From Betaproteobacteria bacterium UBA1934 (lineage in GTDB: Bacteria > Pseudomonadota > Gammaproteobacteria > Burkholderiales > Rhodocyclaceae): DNA of 64,000 nucleotides. The notes beneath the pieces are model-generated. The model saw nothing but the letters and a program-made list of their open reading frames with translations, searched no databases and had not been told where the DNA came from. The stretch covers positions 7,175 through 71,174 of the forward strand of contig DDFG01000006.1 of the NCBI GenBank assembly GCA_002337055.1. Direction: 5' to 3'. This document shows positions 18,156 to 27,574 of the stretch, piece by piece (the first letter of the stretch is position 1; each line of letters starts with the position of its first letter). The position numbers and the translations under genes were made by a program.

Positions 18156-20177
18156 ATGAGCGCAGGAATCTACAACATCGGTGTGACCGGAATGACCGCT
18201 GCCCAGCTGGGGCTGCTGACGACCGAGCACAACATCTCCAATGCCAGCACGCCAGGTTACAACCGCCAACGCATTCAGCAGGCCAACAATAATCCGGTGA
18301 TGACCGGCGCCGGTGCGATCGGTCAGGGCACGCATGTGACCACCATCACGCGGATGTACAGCGAATTTCTCGGGAACGAGGTCAATCGCGCACAAACCAA
18401 CGTCAGCGAACTCGAGGCCTACTATTCCCAGATCAGCCAGATCGACAACATGCTGGCTGATTCCAATTCCGGACTCTCCTCTGCGTTGCAGGATTTCTTT
18501 TCGAGCGCCCAACAGGTTGCAGCGAGCCCTTCGTCGTTACCTGCGCGGCAATCACTGGTTTCGTCCGCGCAATCCCTGATGTCCCGCTATCATGGCCTGG
18601 AAACACGCCTGAGCGAGATCGCCGACGGGGTGAACGGGCAGATCGTGAGCACGGTCGGCGAAGTGAATTCCTATTCCCAGCAGATTGCCAGTCTGAACGA
18701 GCGTATCGTGATCGCGCAATCGTCGGTGAATCAGCCCGCCAACGACCTGCTCGACCAGCGCGATCAGTTGATTACTGAACTGAACAAGCTGATCAAGGTC
18801 ACCACGACCACTGATTCAAACGGTGCACTGAATGTGTATATGGGAACCGGGCAGCAACTGGTGGTTGGCTCGCTGGCAACCACCATGACCGCGACGGCTT
18901 CGTCGGCGGATCTGGAAAAAATCGCCATCGGTCTGAAATCGATGGGTGGAAGCGTACAGGAACTGCCGGAGAACCTGATCACCGGCGGCACCTTGGGCGG
19001 TTTGATCCAGTTCCGTTCGCAATCGCTCGACCCGGCCATGAACAAGCTCGGTCAGGTGGCCGCGACGATGGCGCTGACGATGAATGCCCAGCACGCCCTA
19101 GGGCAGGATTTGCTCGGCAAGGTGACCGGCCAGGCAGGGTTTGTTGACAACCTGTTCACACTCGGCGTGCCGCGCGTATCCGCGAGCAGCTATAACAATC
19201 CTCTCAGCCCCACCATATCGGCCAGTCTGACTCCGGCGACCAACAACGGTACGAATTTCGTTACCAACCTGACGAGCAGCGACTATCGCCTTGATGTCGC
19301 CGCAGGGGGTACCATGACGCTGACGCGCCTGACCGATGGTACGACCTGGACAGGTGCCAATATCGCTGCGATCAACACGCAACTGGCGGCCAACCCGCAA
19401 GGCTTCACACTCAGTGCCACCGCCGGCAGTTTCAGCGCCAATGACAGCTACCTGATCCAGCCCACGCGCTATGCCGCACGCAACATCGATGTCGACGCGC
19501 GCATCGTTGCCGATCCGCGTCTGCTTGCTGCCGCCATGCCGATGCGAACCACGGCCGGTTTGACCAATGCCGGCTCGATGAAACTGTCGCAAGGCACGAC
19601 ACAACAAGGTTACTCCCTGGCGGGTCTGCCGCTGACGCTGACCGCGGGCGCTACACAAATCACGGGTTTCCCTGCGGGACCGGTGGTTGCGACCTACGCC
19701 AATGGCACGACGCAGACGTTGACGGGCGCGGCCGATCTGACTTTTGGTGGCGCGACGCTTAGCAAGGTTACTTTCAACGGCATGTCGTTCGATGTGACCG
19801 GCACGCCGACTGCAGGCGACACGTTTACAGTCGCGATCAACAACGGCAGCACCGGCGTGGCGGATGGTCGCAACCTGCTGTTGATGGGCAAGCTACAGTC
19901 CCAAGGCACGGTTTCAGGCGGTGCGGCCAACTATCAAGCCGCCTACGCTCAATTGGTGGCGGATAACGGTAACAAGACGCGCGAAGTACAGGTTACCGCC
20001 TCCGCCCAGAACTCCTTGCTCGATCAGGCAACAAGCTCGCGCGAGGCGATGTCGGGTGTGAACCTCGATGAAGAGGCGGCGAATCTGGTGCGTTACCAAC
20101 AGGCCTATCAAGCCGCAGCCAAGATGCTCTCTATTGGCACCAAGCTTTTCGACACTTTACTGTCGATCAACTCGTAA
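18156..20177 (+). CDS. flgK: Hook-filament junction protein FlgK (HAP1)
   Basis: First hook-associated protein, joining hook to filament. The 673-residue protein has the HAP N-terminus (SAGIYNIGVTGMTAAQLGLL with TEHNISNASTPGYNRQR) and the C-terminal helix (SGVNLDEEAANLVRYQQAYQ, then AAAKMLSIGTKLFDTLLSIN). The central 340-570 region is a variable surface domain rich in Thr, Gly and Ala. A TACGGAGG site precedes the ATG. Confidence 0.97.
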   Translation: MSAGIYNIGVTGMTAAQLGLLTTEHNISNASTPGYNRQRIQQANNNPVMTGAGAIGQGTHVTTITRMYSEFLGNEVNRAQTNVSELEAYYSQISQIDNMLADSNSGLSSALQDFFSSAQQVAASPSSLPARQSLVSSAQSLMSRYHGLETRLSEIADGVNGQIVSTVGEVNSYSQQIASLNERIVIAQSSVNQPANDLLDQRDQLITELNKLIKVTTTTDSNGALNVYMGTGQQLVVGSLATTMTATASSADLEKIAIGLKSMGGSVQELPENLITGGTLGGLIQFRSQSLDPAMNKLGQVAATMALTMNAQHALGQDLLGKVTGQAGFVDNLFTLGVPRVSASSYNNPLSPTISASLTPATNNGTNFVTNLTSSDYRLDVAAGGTMTLTRLTDGTTWTGANIAAINTQLAANPQGFTLSATAGSFSANDSYLIQPTRYAARNIDVDARIVADPRLLAAAMPMRTTAGLTNAGSMKLSQGTTQQGYSLAGLPLTLTAGATQITGFPAGPVVATYANGTTQTLTGAADLTFGGATLSKVTFNGMSFDVTGTPTAGDTFTVAINNGSTGVADGRNLLLMGKLQSQGTVSGGAANYQAAYAQLVADNGNKTREVQVTASAQNSLLDQATSSREAMSGVNLDEEAANLVRYQQAYQAAAKMLSIGTKLFDTLLSINS

Positions 20178-20187
20178 GGAATTCGCC

Positions 20188-21147
20188 ATGCGTGTCAGCA
20201 CCGCACAGATTTTCGATTCGGGCACCTTCGGCATTCAGTCGAACCAAGGTGCTTTGTTCAAGATCCAGAACCAATTGGCGACCGGGCGTCGTATTCTGAC
20301 GCCAGCCGATGACCCCGTTGGCGCATCGCAGGCTTTGGTGGTGACACAGTCGCAAGAGATCAACAAGCAGTATCTGAACAACCAGGATACCGCTCGTTCG
20401 CAATTAAACATGGTCGAGAGCAATCTGGGCTCGGTTTCGGACGAAATCCAGAACATCATCGAAAAGGCGGTGAGTGCCGGTAACGGCACGCTCGGGCAAT
20501 CCGAACGCAATATGATTGCCACCGAACTGCAAGGCCGTCTGGATAACCTGATTGGTCTGGCTAACGCTCAGGATGGCACGGGGCAGTACCTGTATTCCGG
20601 ATTCCAGGCGCAAGTGAAACCCTTTCAGGTCAGCGGCAACATTGCCGCCGGCGCGCCGCCGGCTTTCGACCTGACCAACACTCACGTCGGTTACGCTGGC
20701 GACAGTGGTGCCCGGTTGCTACAGGTGGATGCCTCGCAGCAGATGGCGATCAATGTAGATGGCGCCGAAGCCTTTATGAGTGTGCGGGATGCTTCGGGCA
20801 ATTTGACCAACCGCAGCGTTTTCGATTCGGTCAAAAATCTGATCAATAATCTCCAGCAGCCCGCGTTTTCGACGACATCAATGAGCCAGTCGATCAATGA
20901 CTTGCATGCCAGTCTCGACAACATCAGCCGGGTTCGCGCCTCGGTCGGTACACGTCTGAGCGCTCTCGACGGGCTGAGCAATACCGGAGAGGACCTCAAG
21001 TTGCAGTACGCGCAACGTCTCTCCGAGTTGCAGGATGTCGATTACGCGCAGGCGATTTCCGACCTGTTACGGCATCAGATGCAGCTCGAGGCGGCCCAGA
21101 AGTCGTTTGCGCAAACCAGTCAGTTGTCGCTGTTCAGCTTGTTATGA
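20188..21147 (+). CDS. flgL: Hook-filament junction protein FlgL (HAP3)
   Basis: Second junction protein, structurally a flagellin relative. The 319-residue product begins MRVSTAQIFDSGTFGIQSNQ and contains the flagellin-like NQLATGRRILTPADDPVGAS. The ATG at 20188 follows AAGGAATTCGCC, 10 bases after the flgK stop; the frame is open upstream inside flgK but that part is not homologous. The stop overlaps the next ATG by 4 bases. Confidence 0.96.
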   Translation: MRVSTAQIFDSGTFGIQSNQGALFKIQNQLATGRRILTPADDPVGASQALVVTQSQEINKQYLNNQDTARSQLNMVESNLGSVSDEIQNIIEKAVSAGNGTLGQSERNMIATELQGRLDNLIGLANAQDGTGQYLYSGFQAQVKPFQVSGNIAAGAPPAFDLTNTHVGYAGDSGARLLQVDASQQMAINVDGAEAFMSVRDASGNLTNRSVFDSVKNLINNLQQPAFSTTSMSQSINDLHASLDNISRVRASVGTRLSALDGLSNTGEDLKLQYAQRLSELQDVDYAQAISDLLRHQMQLEAAQKSFAQTSQLSLFSLL

Positions 21148-21608
21148 AGCACGGCCTGACCCTGCTGTGCGTAGCCGCGTTGGCCGCGTGTTCAACCGCC
21201 ACGAGCACGCATACCCTGATTCCCAATAAATCGCTGAACCTGAGCCCCAGCCTGCGCGTGCCGCTGGAAGCGGTGGCGGCGACCGGGGTCGCAGCGGTAA
21301 TCATCTATCTGGTCTATGATCCGCTGGCGCCGAACTGGGAGATTCAGGAACAGCGTCTGGCGGACGACACGTATCGTTTCGACCTGCGCATGAAGCGCTA
21401 TCACACGGGGGGCGCGGGCGAGGCCATGCAGGTCTTGCGTCGTCGCGCCGCCGCCTTGCAGCGCGAGCAGGGTTTTGGCGACTATCAACTCGTCGAATAT
21501 TCAGAGGGTATCGAGTCGCAGACGCTGGGGGCGCAGCGCGTGGCCGAGGCCACCGTGCGTTTGCTGCCGACGCGCACTGCCGACTCGTTTCTACAAAACG
21601 GCCGGTAA
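21144..21608 (+). CDS. Small lipoprotein translationally coupled to flgL
   Basis: Predicted lipoprotein of 154 residues: a signal peptide with the lipobox LAAC (Cys at about residue 16), a low-complexity Ser/Thr stretch, one hydrophobic segment (GVAAVIIYLVYDPLAP, about 49-64) and a charged, mostly alpha/beta tail. I do not recognise a family. The ATGA overlap with flgL and the convergent fliR one base downstream show that it is the last gene of the flg operon, so a role in flagellar assembly at the envelope is likely but unproven. Confidence 0.75.
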   Translation: MKHGLTLLCVAALAACSTATSTHTLIPNKSLNLSPSLRVPLEAVAATGVAAVIIYLVYDPLAPNWEIQEQRLADDTYRFDLRMKRYHTGGAGEAMQVLRRRAAALQREQGFGDYQLVEYSEGIESQTLGAQRVAEATVRLLPTRTADSFLQNGR

Positions 21609-22388
21609 TCAGCGGGAAACGGGATACGCCAGCATCGCCGAAATGCCGGCCTCGAAAATATCTTGTAATGGCGTGGCCAGGTAGTTCAGCATCAACCCGA
21701 GAATGGCGAACCCGCCCGCCAGCGTGAGCGGAAAGCCAACAGCGAACAGGTTGAGTTGCGGTGCCGCCCGGGTCAGCACACCCAACGCGACGTTGGTGAT
21801 GGTCAGCGCAACCAGTACCGGCAAGGCCAGCAGCAAGCCGCCTGAAAACATCTTGGCGCCGAGTTCGACCAGATTCAGCCAACTGCCAGAACCCAGCGGT
21901 GTGACACTGACTGGAATGGCGACAAAACTCTGCGCAAGCGTGGCGACATAGAGCAGATGGCCATTCAGCGAAAGAAACACGAGGATGGCCAGCAGACCGA
22001 GAAATTCGGCGATCACGGGCGTCTGGCCGCCGTGCTGCGGGTCGTAGAAGGTGGCGAAGCCCAGACCCATTTGCAGGCCGATGTATTCGCCCGCGACATC
22101 CAGCGCGGTGTAGACGACGCGCATCGCAAAGCCCATCCCTAGCCCGATCAGGATCTGTTGGGCGATCAGCCACAGTCCGACCACCGAGCCGGGCGCAGCA
22201 GAGGGCATCGGTGGGAGGGCCGGCATGATGGCGAACGTGATGGCGAGACCGAGAATTAGTCTTGTCCGACGCGGAATGGCGGCGCTGCCCCAGATGGGCG
22301 CACTGCTGATGAGGGCCAGAATGCGGCTGGCCGGAAAGATGAAGGCGGCGATCCAGGCGTTGAGATCGGCGGCACTGAGGGTGATCAT
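21609..22388 (-). CDS. fliR: Flagellar export gate protein FliR
   Basis: Core subunit of the FliPQR export channel. The 259-residue product has about six membrane segments and FliR patterns such as AAFIFPASRILALISSAPIWG split across residues 12-32 and GLGMGFAMRVVYTALDVAGE. I chose the ATG at 22388, which overlaps the fliQ stop by 4 bases (ATGA); the open frame upstream overlaps fliQ. It ends one base from the convergent lipoprotein gene with no terminator. Confidence 0.95.
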   Translation of the reverse strand: MITLSAADLNAWIAAFIFPASRILALISSAPIWGSAAIPRRTRLILGLAITFAIMPALPPMPSAAPGSVVGLWLIAQQILIGLGMGFAMRVVYTALDVAGEYIGLQMGLGFATFYDPQHGGQTPVIAEFLGLLAILVFLSLNGHLLYVATLAQSFVAIPVSVTPLGSGSWLNLVELGAKMFSGGLLLALPVLVALTITNVALGVLTRAAPQLNLFAVGFPLTLAGGFAILGLMLNYLATPLQDIFEAGISAMLAYPVSR

Positions 22389-22654
22389 CCGATCAATTGC
22401 GGGATGCTGGAAAACAGCCGCTGAATATAATCGACTAGGTATTGCAGCATCCATGGACCGGCGAGCAACAGTACCAGAAACATGGCGACCAGTTTGGGAA
22501 CGAATTGCAAGGTGGCTTCGTTCAGCTGCGTCGCAGCCTGAAAAATGCTGATGATCAGCCCGATGACCAGCGCGGTGAGCAGCATGGGTGCGGAGACCAG
22601 CAGCGTGACCTCGATGGCCTGCCGGCCGATTTCCATGACGGTACCGGGATTCAT
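22385..22654 (-). CDS. fliQ: Flagellar export gate protein FliQ
   Basis: Small two-helix subunit of the export channel. The 89-residue protein starts MNPGTVMEIGRQAIEVTLLV, with the family's first helix, and has the second helix IISIFQAATQLNEATLQFVP. It lies 4 bases after fliP and overlaps fliR by 4. Confidence 0.96.
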   Translation of the reverse strand: MNPGTVMEIGRQAIEVTLLVSAPMLLTALVIGLIISIFQAATQLNEATLQFVPKLVAMFLVLLLAGPWMLQYLVDYIQRLFSSIPQLIG

Positions 22655-22658
22655 GCCG

Positions 22659-23402
22659 CTAGGTTCCGAAACTCTGGACGAGCGAACCGATCACCAGATG
22701 CCAGCCATCGACGAGGACGAAGAGCATCAGTTTGAACGGCAGCGCCACCATTACTGGTGACATCATCATCATGCCCATCGACATCAGCAGGCTGGCGACG
22801 ATCATGTCGATGACCAGGAAAGGAATGAAGATGATGAAGCCGATCTGGAAGGCGGTTTTCAGCTCGCTGGTGACAAAAGCCGGAATCAGCACGCGCATGG
22901 GCGTATCCTCCGGCTTTTCGATGGCCTTGACGTTGGCGAGCCGGACAAACAGCGCCAGATCGGCCTCTCGCGTCTGTTTCAGCATGAAGGCGCGCACCGG
23001 CACGCTGGCGCGCTCCCCGGCCTCGACAATGTTGATGCGGTTCTCGGCCAGCGGTACGTAGGCGTCGGTATAGACCTTGTCGAAGACCGGCGCCATGACG
23101 AAGAAAGTGAGAAACAGCGCGAGACCGACCATGACCTGATTGGGCGGCGCGGTCTGTGTGCCCATGGCGTGGCGGAGCAGCGAAAACACGATGATGATGC
23201 GGGTAAAACCGGTCATCGTCAGCACGGCGGCCGGGATGAAGGTGAGCGCTGTCAGCGTCAGGAGAGTTTGAATCGACAATGAATACGTCGTGCCGCCACC
23301 TGGCGCCGGTGTGGTGGTGAGCGCCGGCAATCCCGGCGCTTGCGCCGCCGCCCAACCGGCCAGTGCGAACAGAAGTGTGCCGAGAATCAGCTTACGAAGC
23401 AT
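22659..23402 (-). CDS. fliP: Flagellar export gate protein FliP
   Basis: Channel subunit made as a precursor with a cleavable signal peptide (MLRKLILGTLLFALAGWAAA). The 247-residue protein has FTRIIIVFSLLRHAMGTQTA, the FliP family signature, then PPNQVMVGLALFLTFFVM. The ATG at 23402 gives a proper signal peptide; the longer frame adds an arginine-rich stretch inside fliO. It overlaps fliO by 11 bases. Confidence 0.96.
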   Translation of the reverse strand: MLRKLILGTLLFALAGWAAAQAPGLPALTTTPAPGGGTTYSLSIQTLLTLTALTFIPAAVLTMTGFTRIIIVFSLLRHAMGTQTAPPNQVMVGLALFLTFFVMAPVFDKVYTDAYVPLAENRINIVEAGERASVPVRAFMLKQTREADLALFVRLANVKAIEKPEDTPMRVLIPAFVTSELKTAFQIGFIIFIPFLVIDMIVASLLMSMGMMMMSPVMVALPFKLMLFVLVDGWHLVIGSLVQSFGT

Positions 23403-23814
23403 CGCGGCGCCTTTCCGTGACCTGTTTGAGCCAATGGGCAAACGGTTTGTCGACCGCTGGCGCCATTTCGGCTAGGCTGCCTTTGGGCAACCGGTGAAGG
23501 GTACGAATCTGGCCAGGCACGATGCCGACTACCAGCCATTCGTCCCCGACCTCCACCAGCACGAGGCGCTCGCGCGGGCCAAGGGCAACGCCGCCGACGA
23601 TTTTCAGGCCACCCTGGCCGAAGGCCTGACCGCCGGTCAGTTTGCGGGCAAACCAGGCCAGTCCGACGATCAAGGCGACGATCAGGATCAGCCCGAAGAA
23701 GGCTTGCATGAAGGTGCCTGAAGAGAGGCCGGGCGCAGCACCCTCGGTGTTGGCGAAGGCAAGCGCCGGCGACAGCGCGGACATGAGCAAAAGAAAAACC
23801 GGACGGGCGGACAC
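23392..23814 (-). CDS. fliO: Flagellar export accessory protein FliO
   Basis: FliO helps assemble the FliP ring. The 140-residue protein has a signal peptide (about residues 1-22), one membrane helix (FFGLILIVALIVGLAWFARKL) split at residues 39-59, and a cytoplasmic domain with GGVALGPRERLVLVEVGDEW, typical of FliO. Overlap with fliP and position after fliN support the call. Confidence 0.92.
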   Translation of the reverse strand: MSARPVFLLLMSALSPALAFANTEGAAPGLSSGTFMQAFFGLILIVALIVGLAWFARKLTGGQAFGQGGLKIVGGVALGPRERLVLVEVGDEWLVVGIVPGQIRTLHRLPKGSLAEMAPAVDKPFAHWLKQVTERRRDAS

Positions 23815-23860
23815 GGGGAATCTCCAGAATCCCCGTATCTTAAATCAAACGCGCGCTCTG

Positions 23861-24298
23861 TTAGCGGCTGAGTTTGCGCATGCGCTCCGAGGGGGTGATG
23901 ATGTCGGTCAGGCGGATACCGAACTTGTCGTTGACCACGACAACTTCGCCTTGCGCGATCAGTGTGCCGTTGACCAGCACATCCATCGGTTCGCCTGCCA
24001 TGGCGTCGAGTTCCACCACCGAGCCGTGCGCCAGTTGCAGCAGGTTCTTGATGGTGATCTTGGTGCGGCCGAGTTCAACGGTGATCTGAACGGGAATGTC
24101 CAGGATCATGTCGAGTTCGTTCATCATGCCGCCTGCCTGGGGCGCGCCTCCGAACGAGGGGAAAATATCGGCGGCGCTGGCACTGGGGGCCGATTCGGCC
24201 TGCACCTGCTCGGCCATTGCCGCTGCCCAGTCGTCCTCGCTGATCTGGCCGTCGTCTTCGCTGGCCTTGTTGATCATGTCTTCCAAATCGTCAGCCAT
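23861..24298 (-). CDS. fliN: Flagellar switch protein FliN
   Basis: C-ring switch subunit of the SpoA family. The acidic N-terminal half (about residues 1-60) is variable; the SpoA domain (about 65-145) reads MILDIPVQITVELGRTKITI, with LLQLAHGSVVELDAMAGEPM and IRLTDIITPSERM at the end. It overlaps the fliM end by 8 bases. Confidence 0.96.
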   Translation of the reverse strand: MADDLEDMINKASEDDGQISEDDWAAAMAEQVQAESAPSASAADIFPSFGGAPQAGGMMNELDMILDIPVQITVELGRTKITIKNLLQLAHGSVVELDAMAGEPMDVLVNGTLIAQGEVVVVNDKFGIRLTDIITPSERMRKLSR

Positions 24299-25298
24299 GC
24301 TGTTCCCCCGTCACCGGGGCGCCATTGGCCTCGGTAGAGATAAATCGTTCAACCTTGAGCGCGTATTGCCCGTTCTGCTGGCCGTAGCGGCATTCCATCA
24401 ACGGTACCGAATCGACGTTCGCTACAATTTTTTCCGGCAGGTTAATCGGAATGATGTCGCCAACCTGGAGTTTCAGTATCTGCCCCAGTGAAATACTTCC
24501 CGTACCCAGTTGCGCCACGATCTGCACCTCGGCGCTCTGCAACTGCTTGCGAAGCGTGCCGATCCAGCGCTTGTCCGTCGAAATCTGATCGCTCTGCATG
24601 GTGCTGTAGAGCATGTCGCGGATCGGCTCGATCATCGAGTATGGGAAACAGATGTGCATGTCCGCCGTGGCGCCGCCGAATTCAAGCGTGAAGGTCGTCG
24701 AAACGACAATCTCGGAAGGTGTGGCGATGTTGGCGAACTGGGAATTCATTTCCGAGCGTACGTACTCGAAGGTCATTGAATAGACCGGCTTCCACGACTT
24801 GCCGTATTCGGTGAACACGACGTTCAATAGCCCCTGGATGATGCGCTGCTCGGTGGGCGTGAAGTCGCGGCCTTCGACACGGGTGTGAAAGCGTCCATCG
24901 CCGCCGAACATGTTATCCACCACCAGAAATACCAGGTTCGGGTCGAAAACGAACAGCGCCGTGCCTCGTAGCGGTTTGGCCAGGACCAGGTTGAGGTTGG
25001 TCGGCACGACCAGATTGCGGATGAACTCGCTGTATTTCTGCACGCGAATCGGGCCGACCGAGATTTCTGCATTCCGGTGCATGTAATTGAAGAGGCCGAT
25101 GCGCAGATAGCGAGCAAAACGCTCGTTGATCAATTCCAGCGTCGGCATGCGACCGCGAACGATCCGCTCTTGCGTGCCTAGGTTGTAGCTGCGAACGGCT
25201 CCGCCGTCGTCCCCCGACTCTTCGGGTTCGTCGGTTTCTCCGGTGACACCCTTTAGCAGGGCGTCGACCTCTTCCTGGGAGAGAAAGTCGCCGGCCAT
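24291..25298 (-). CDS. fliM: Flagellar switch protein FliM
   Basis: C-ring subunit that binds phosphorylated CheY. The 335-residue protein carries the N-terminal CheY-binding segment (FLSQEEVDALLKGV), the middle domain with NYMHRNAEISVGPIRVQKY and a C-terminal SpoA domain (LGQILKLQVGDIIPINLPEK). Length is the family standard. Confidence 0.97.
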   Translation of the reverse strand: MAGDFLSQEEVDALLKGVTGETDEPEESGDDGGAVRSYNLGTQERIVRGRMPTLELINERFARYLRIGLFNYMHRNAEISVGPIRVQKYSEFIRNLVVPTNLNLVLAKPLRGTALFVFDPNLVFLVVDNMFGGDGRFHTRVEGRDFTPTEQRIIQGLLNVVFTEYGKSWKPVYSMTFEYVRSEMNSQFANIATPSEIVVSTTFTLEFGGATADMHICFPYSMIEPIRDMLYSTMQSDQISTDKRWIGTLRKQLQSAEVQIVAQLGTGSISLGQILKLQVGDIIPINLPEKIVANVDSVPLMECRYGQQNGQYALKVERFISTEANGAPVTGEQHG

Positions 25299-25309
25299 TG
25301 CGCCCGAGG

Positions 25310-25882
25310 TTACTGGATGATGAACGCGGTAAACAACACAGCCTTGGCGGGGCCTTCCGGTTCCGCGGCCTTCTTCTTACCCTTTTTTGGCGCTTCGTGC
25401 GCGTCCGGCGAGAGCACCTCGTTGATCGCTTCCTTCAATTCTTGAGCCAGCTTTTCCTTACCTTCGCGGGGGGCCAATTCAGAGGCCTTCTTGGTCGATA
25501 GCAGCATGGTGATCGAGTTGCGGATCTTCGGCATGGTCGCCTTGATGGCTTGCTCGGCGGCTGCCTCTTCCAGTTCGACTGCCAGCGAGATTTGCAGATA
25601 CTGATCCCCCGTCTCCTGTTGCAGATTGACGGTAAACGGTTCCAGCGTTACAAAAATGGGTGGATGCGCGTCTTTCTTCTTCTCCGCTTTCTTGGTGACT
25701 TCGGCCGTCTCTTCCTCGTCGCCGTCTTCGGCATGTTTCTTGGATTTCAGAACAAAGAAAGCCGCACCGCCGATCAGGCCGATCAGGACAACGGCCGCGA
25801 CGATAATGATCAGCAGCTTCTTGCTCTTGCGCGGCGCGGCTTCTTCGCCTTCGGGCGCGGGTTTGGCTTCTTTTGTGGCCAT
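25310..25882 (-). CDS. fliL: Flagellar stator-associated protein FliL
   Basis: Inner-membrane protein that supports the stator. The 190-residue product has a short Lys/Glu-rich cytoplasmic start, one membrane helix (LLIIIVAAVVLIGLIGGAAF), a charged linker (about 50-75) and a periplasmic domain (PIFVTLEPFTVNLQQETGDQ). A lysine-rich insertion near the C-terminus (KKGKKKAAEPEG) makes it slightly longer than many FliL. Confidence 0.93.
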   Translation of the reverse strand: MATKEAKPAPEGEEAAPRKSKKLLIIIVAAVVLIGLIGGAAFFVLKSKKHAEDGDEEETAEVTKKAEKKKDAHPPIFVTLEPFTVNLQQETGDQYLQISLAVELEEAAAEQAIKATMPKIRNSITMLLSTKKASELAPREGKEKLAQELKEAINEVLSPDAHEAPKKGKKKAAEPEGPAKAVLFTAFIIQ

Positions 25883-25918
25883 AGGAACTGTCCTTGCGAT
25901 AGGTTTTTTGCGTCAGGG

Positions 25919-27046
25919 TCAGGCGAACAGGTCAACCAGACCGAGTCCGCTGCGCAGCGGACTGGGCGCGCCGACCGGGCCGGTGCCCGAATCTCCCGGA
26001 AGTATAGCCTTATCGTCGCTGAAGCGGGGCGAGTCGCCTGTCTGCGAATATTGGCTCTGTTGCGCATTCTGCGAACCGACATTGGTCTGGCCGAGGTCGA
26101 TGCCGGCACCAGCTAGCATTTCGCGCAGGCGCGGTAGCGCTTCTTCAATCGCCTGCCGCACTTCGGCGTGCGGGGATACAAAGCTGGCGGTGGCCTGGTC
26201 GCCGTTCAGACTGAGCGAGATCTGCACCGGACCCAGTTGCGGTGGATTGATGCTGATCTGCGCGCTTTGCTGATCGTTACGCGCCATCCATAACACTCTC
26301 TCGCCGAATTCCTGTCCCCAATTGGCGGCATGCATGGGTGTGGCGACCGGTTCAGGTTTAGTGGTCGCGGTGCGGGCCGTTCCGACGGCTTGATGATTGA
26401 TCTGCGCGTTCAGATGCGACAGAAAATCGCTTGACGTCGGGGCTGAAGGGGTTGTCGCGGCAAGATTTGCCGCCGGTTGCGGATCGGCTCTGCCGCCGCT
26501 GGTTATAAGTAGTTCAGTGCTGGTCGCTGACGAGGCAACGCTTTGGGAGGTGCCGTCCTGGGAAGGGATGGGCGGTGCTGAAATCGGGAGGGCGTTGGCG
26601 ATAAGGGAATCCGGGGACGATGCGTTAGCAGCAGGCGCCCTTGCGGAAGAGACGGTATGGGTAAGGGCGGTTTCGTTGGTTAGCGAAGCCTGTGGGGTGA
26701 AATCGGCGAGGACATCGCGTGTGTTGCCGGAAATGTCGGTTGGGATTTCGGCATTTGGCGAAACGGCGGATTGAGTCGCCACGACACCAGGTAGCCCTGC
26801 AGTGAGCAAGAGGTTTGGGGTTCCTTGCGCGGAGAGCGTTTCGTCCGGGGGTTCCGCCTCGATGGGGTCGATGGCGGCCATTGGCCGTGTGATGATGCTT
26901 GGGCCAAGGCCCAGCATCTGCAAGGTCAGCAAATCGGAAAAGGCGCCGACCGGGCTGTCGGCAGACACATCGGCGGTCGCGCCGGAGACACCGCCCGGTA
27001 TAGTCGCGAGCGGAACACCGGTGCCGGGCATCAATGAAATGGACAT
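25919..27046 (-). CDS. fliK: Flagellar hook-length control protein FliK
   Basis: Secreted ruler that switches export from hook to filament. The 375-residue protein has a long, Ala/Ser/Thr/Pro-rich disordered part and a C-terminal Flg_hook domain (about residues 250-345) with SINPPQLGPVQISLSLNGDQ. The ATG follows a sigma-54 promoter by about 36 bases. A second FliK-like protein is encoded at 38618-39841. Confidence 0.93.
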   Translation of the reverse strand: MSISLMPGTGVPLATIPGGVSGATADVSADSPVGAFSDLLTLQMLGLGPSIITRPMAAIDPIEAEPPDETLSAQGTPNLLLTAGLPGVVATQSAVSPNAEIPTDISGNTRDVLADFTPQASLTNETALTHTVSSARAPAANASSPDSLIANALPISAPPIPSQDGTSQSVASSATSTELLITSGGRADPQPAANLAATTPSAPTSSDFLSHLNAQINHQAVGTARTATTKPEPVATPMHAANWGQEFGERVLWMARNDQQSAQISINPPQLGPVQISLSLNGDQATASFVSPHAEVRQAIEEALPRLREMLAGAGIDLGQTNVGSQNAQQSQYSQTGDSPRFSDDKAILPGDSGTGPVGAPSPLRSGLGLVDLFA

Positions 27047-27081
27047 TGCAAGTCTCTGAAGTCAGGGTTGACGGCAGATAA

Positions 27082-27095
27082 GCAATGGTTGTGCC
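27082..27095 (-). promoter_or_regulatory. Sigma-54 promoter for fliK-L-M-N-O-P-Q-R
   Basis: On the minus strand GGCAC-AACCA-TTGC, the exact core consensus GGCAC-N5-TTGC with GG and GC 10 bases apart. It sits in the 73-base gap between fliJ and fliK, and the predicted start point (near 27070) is about 24 bases before the fliK ATG. Confidence 0.88.
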
Positions 27096-27119
27096 CACAG
27101 GTTGAAAAGGCGGACGCGG

Positions 27120-27566
27120 CTAAGGCTCGAATCCCTGTTTGTTGGGACGGGCGGCGAATTCGTCCTGTTGTTTCTGCTCCAGCTTGTCTTCGCGGTAGCG
27201 CTCGCTCGCCTGATGCCGATCCGACAGCGTGTCGATGGCTTTCAGGCGTGTATTCTGGGCTTGCCAGTGCGCTTGTCCGGCGGCGGTGTTTCGCTGGCTG
27301 TGGGCGACGACCTGGCGCTGTTGTTCGATGGCTTCGTCGATGCGACCGATGAAATCCTGAAAATTGCGCCACGCGAGAGGCGTCATGCCGCTTTGCGATG
27401 ATTCCCGAAATCGCTGGTTGTATTCTTCGCGGTACTGCTCCAGCAGTTCTAGACGGCTATGCGCGCTGCGCTCTTCGGCGATCAGCCGGCCCAGGCGACG
27501 AGTGGCTTCGTCGGTGCGCGTTTGCATGAGGTCCAGCAGCGGCTGCAAGGTGAAGGGCTTGGTCAT
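27120..27566 (-). CDS. fliJ: Flagellar export chaperone FliJ
   Basis: Coiled-coil stalk protein of the export ATPase. The 148-residue, charged product is helical throughout (LQPLLDLMQTRTDEATRRLG, then LELLEQYREEYNQRFRES), with no membrane segment, as in the family. Its place after fliI in the usual H-I-J order supports the call, since FliJ sequences diverge fast. Confidence 0.92.
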   Translation of the reverse strand: MTKPFTLQPLLDLMQTRTDEATRRLGRLIAEERSAHSRLELLEQYREEYNQRFRESSQSGMTPLAWRNFQDFIGRIDEAIEQQRQVVAHSQRNTAAGQAHWQAQNTRLKAIDTLSDRHQASERYREDKLEQKQQDEFAARPNKQGFEP

Positions 27567-27574
27567 GACCTATT

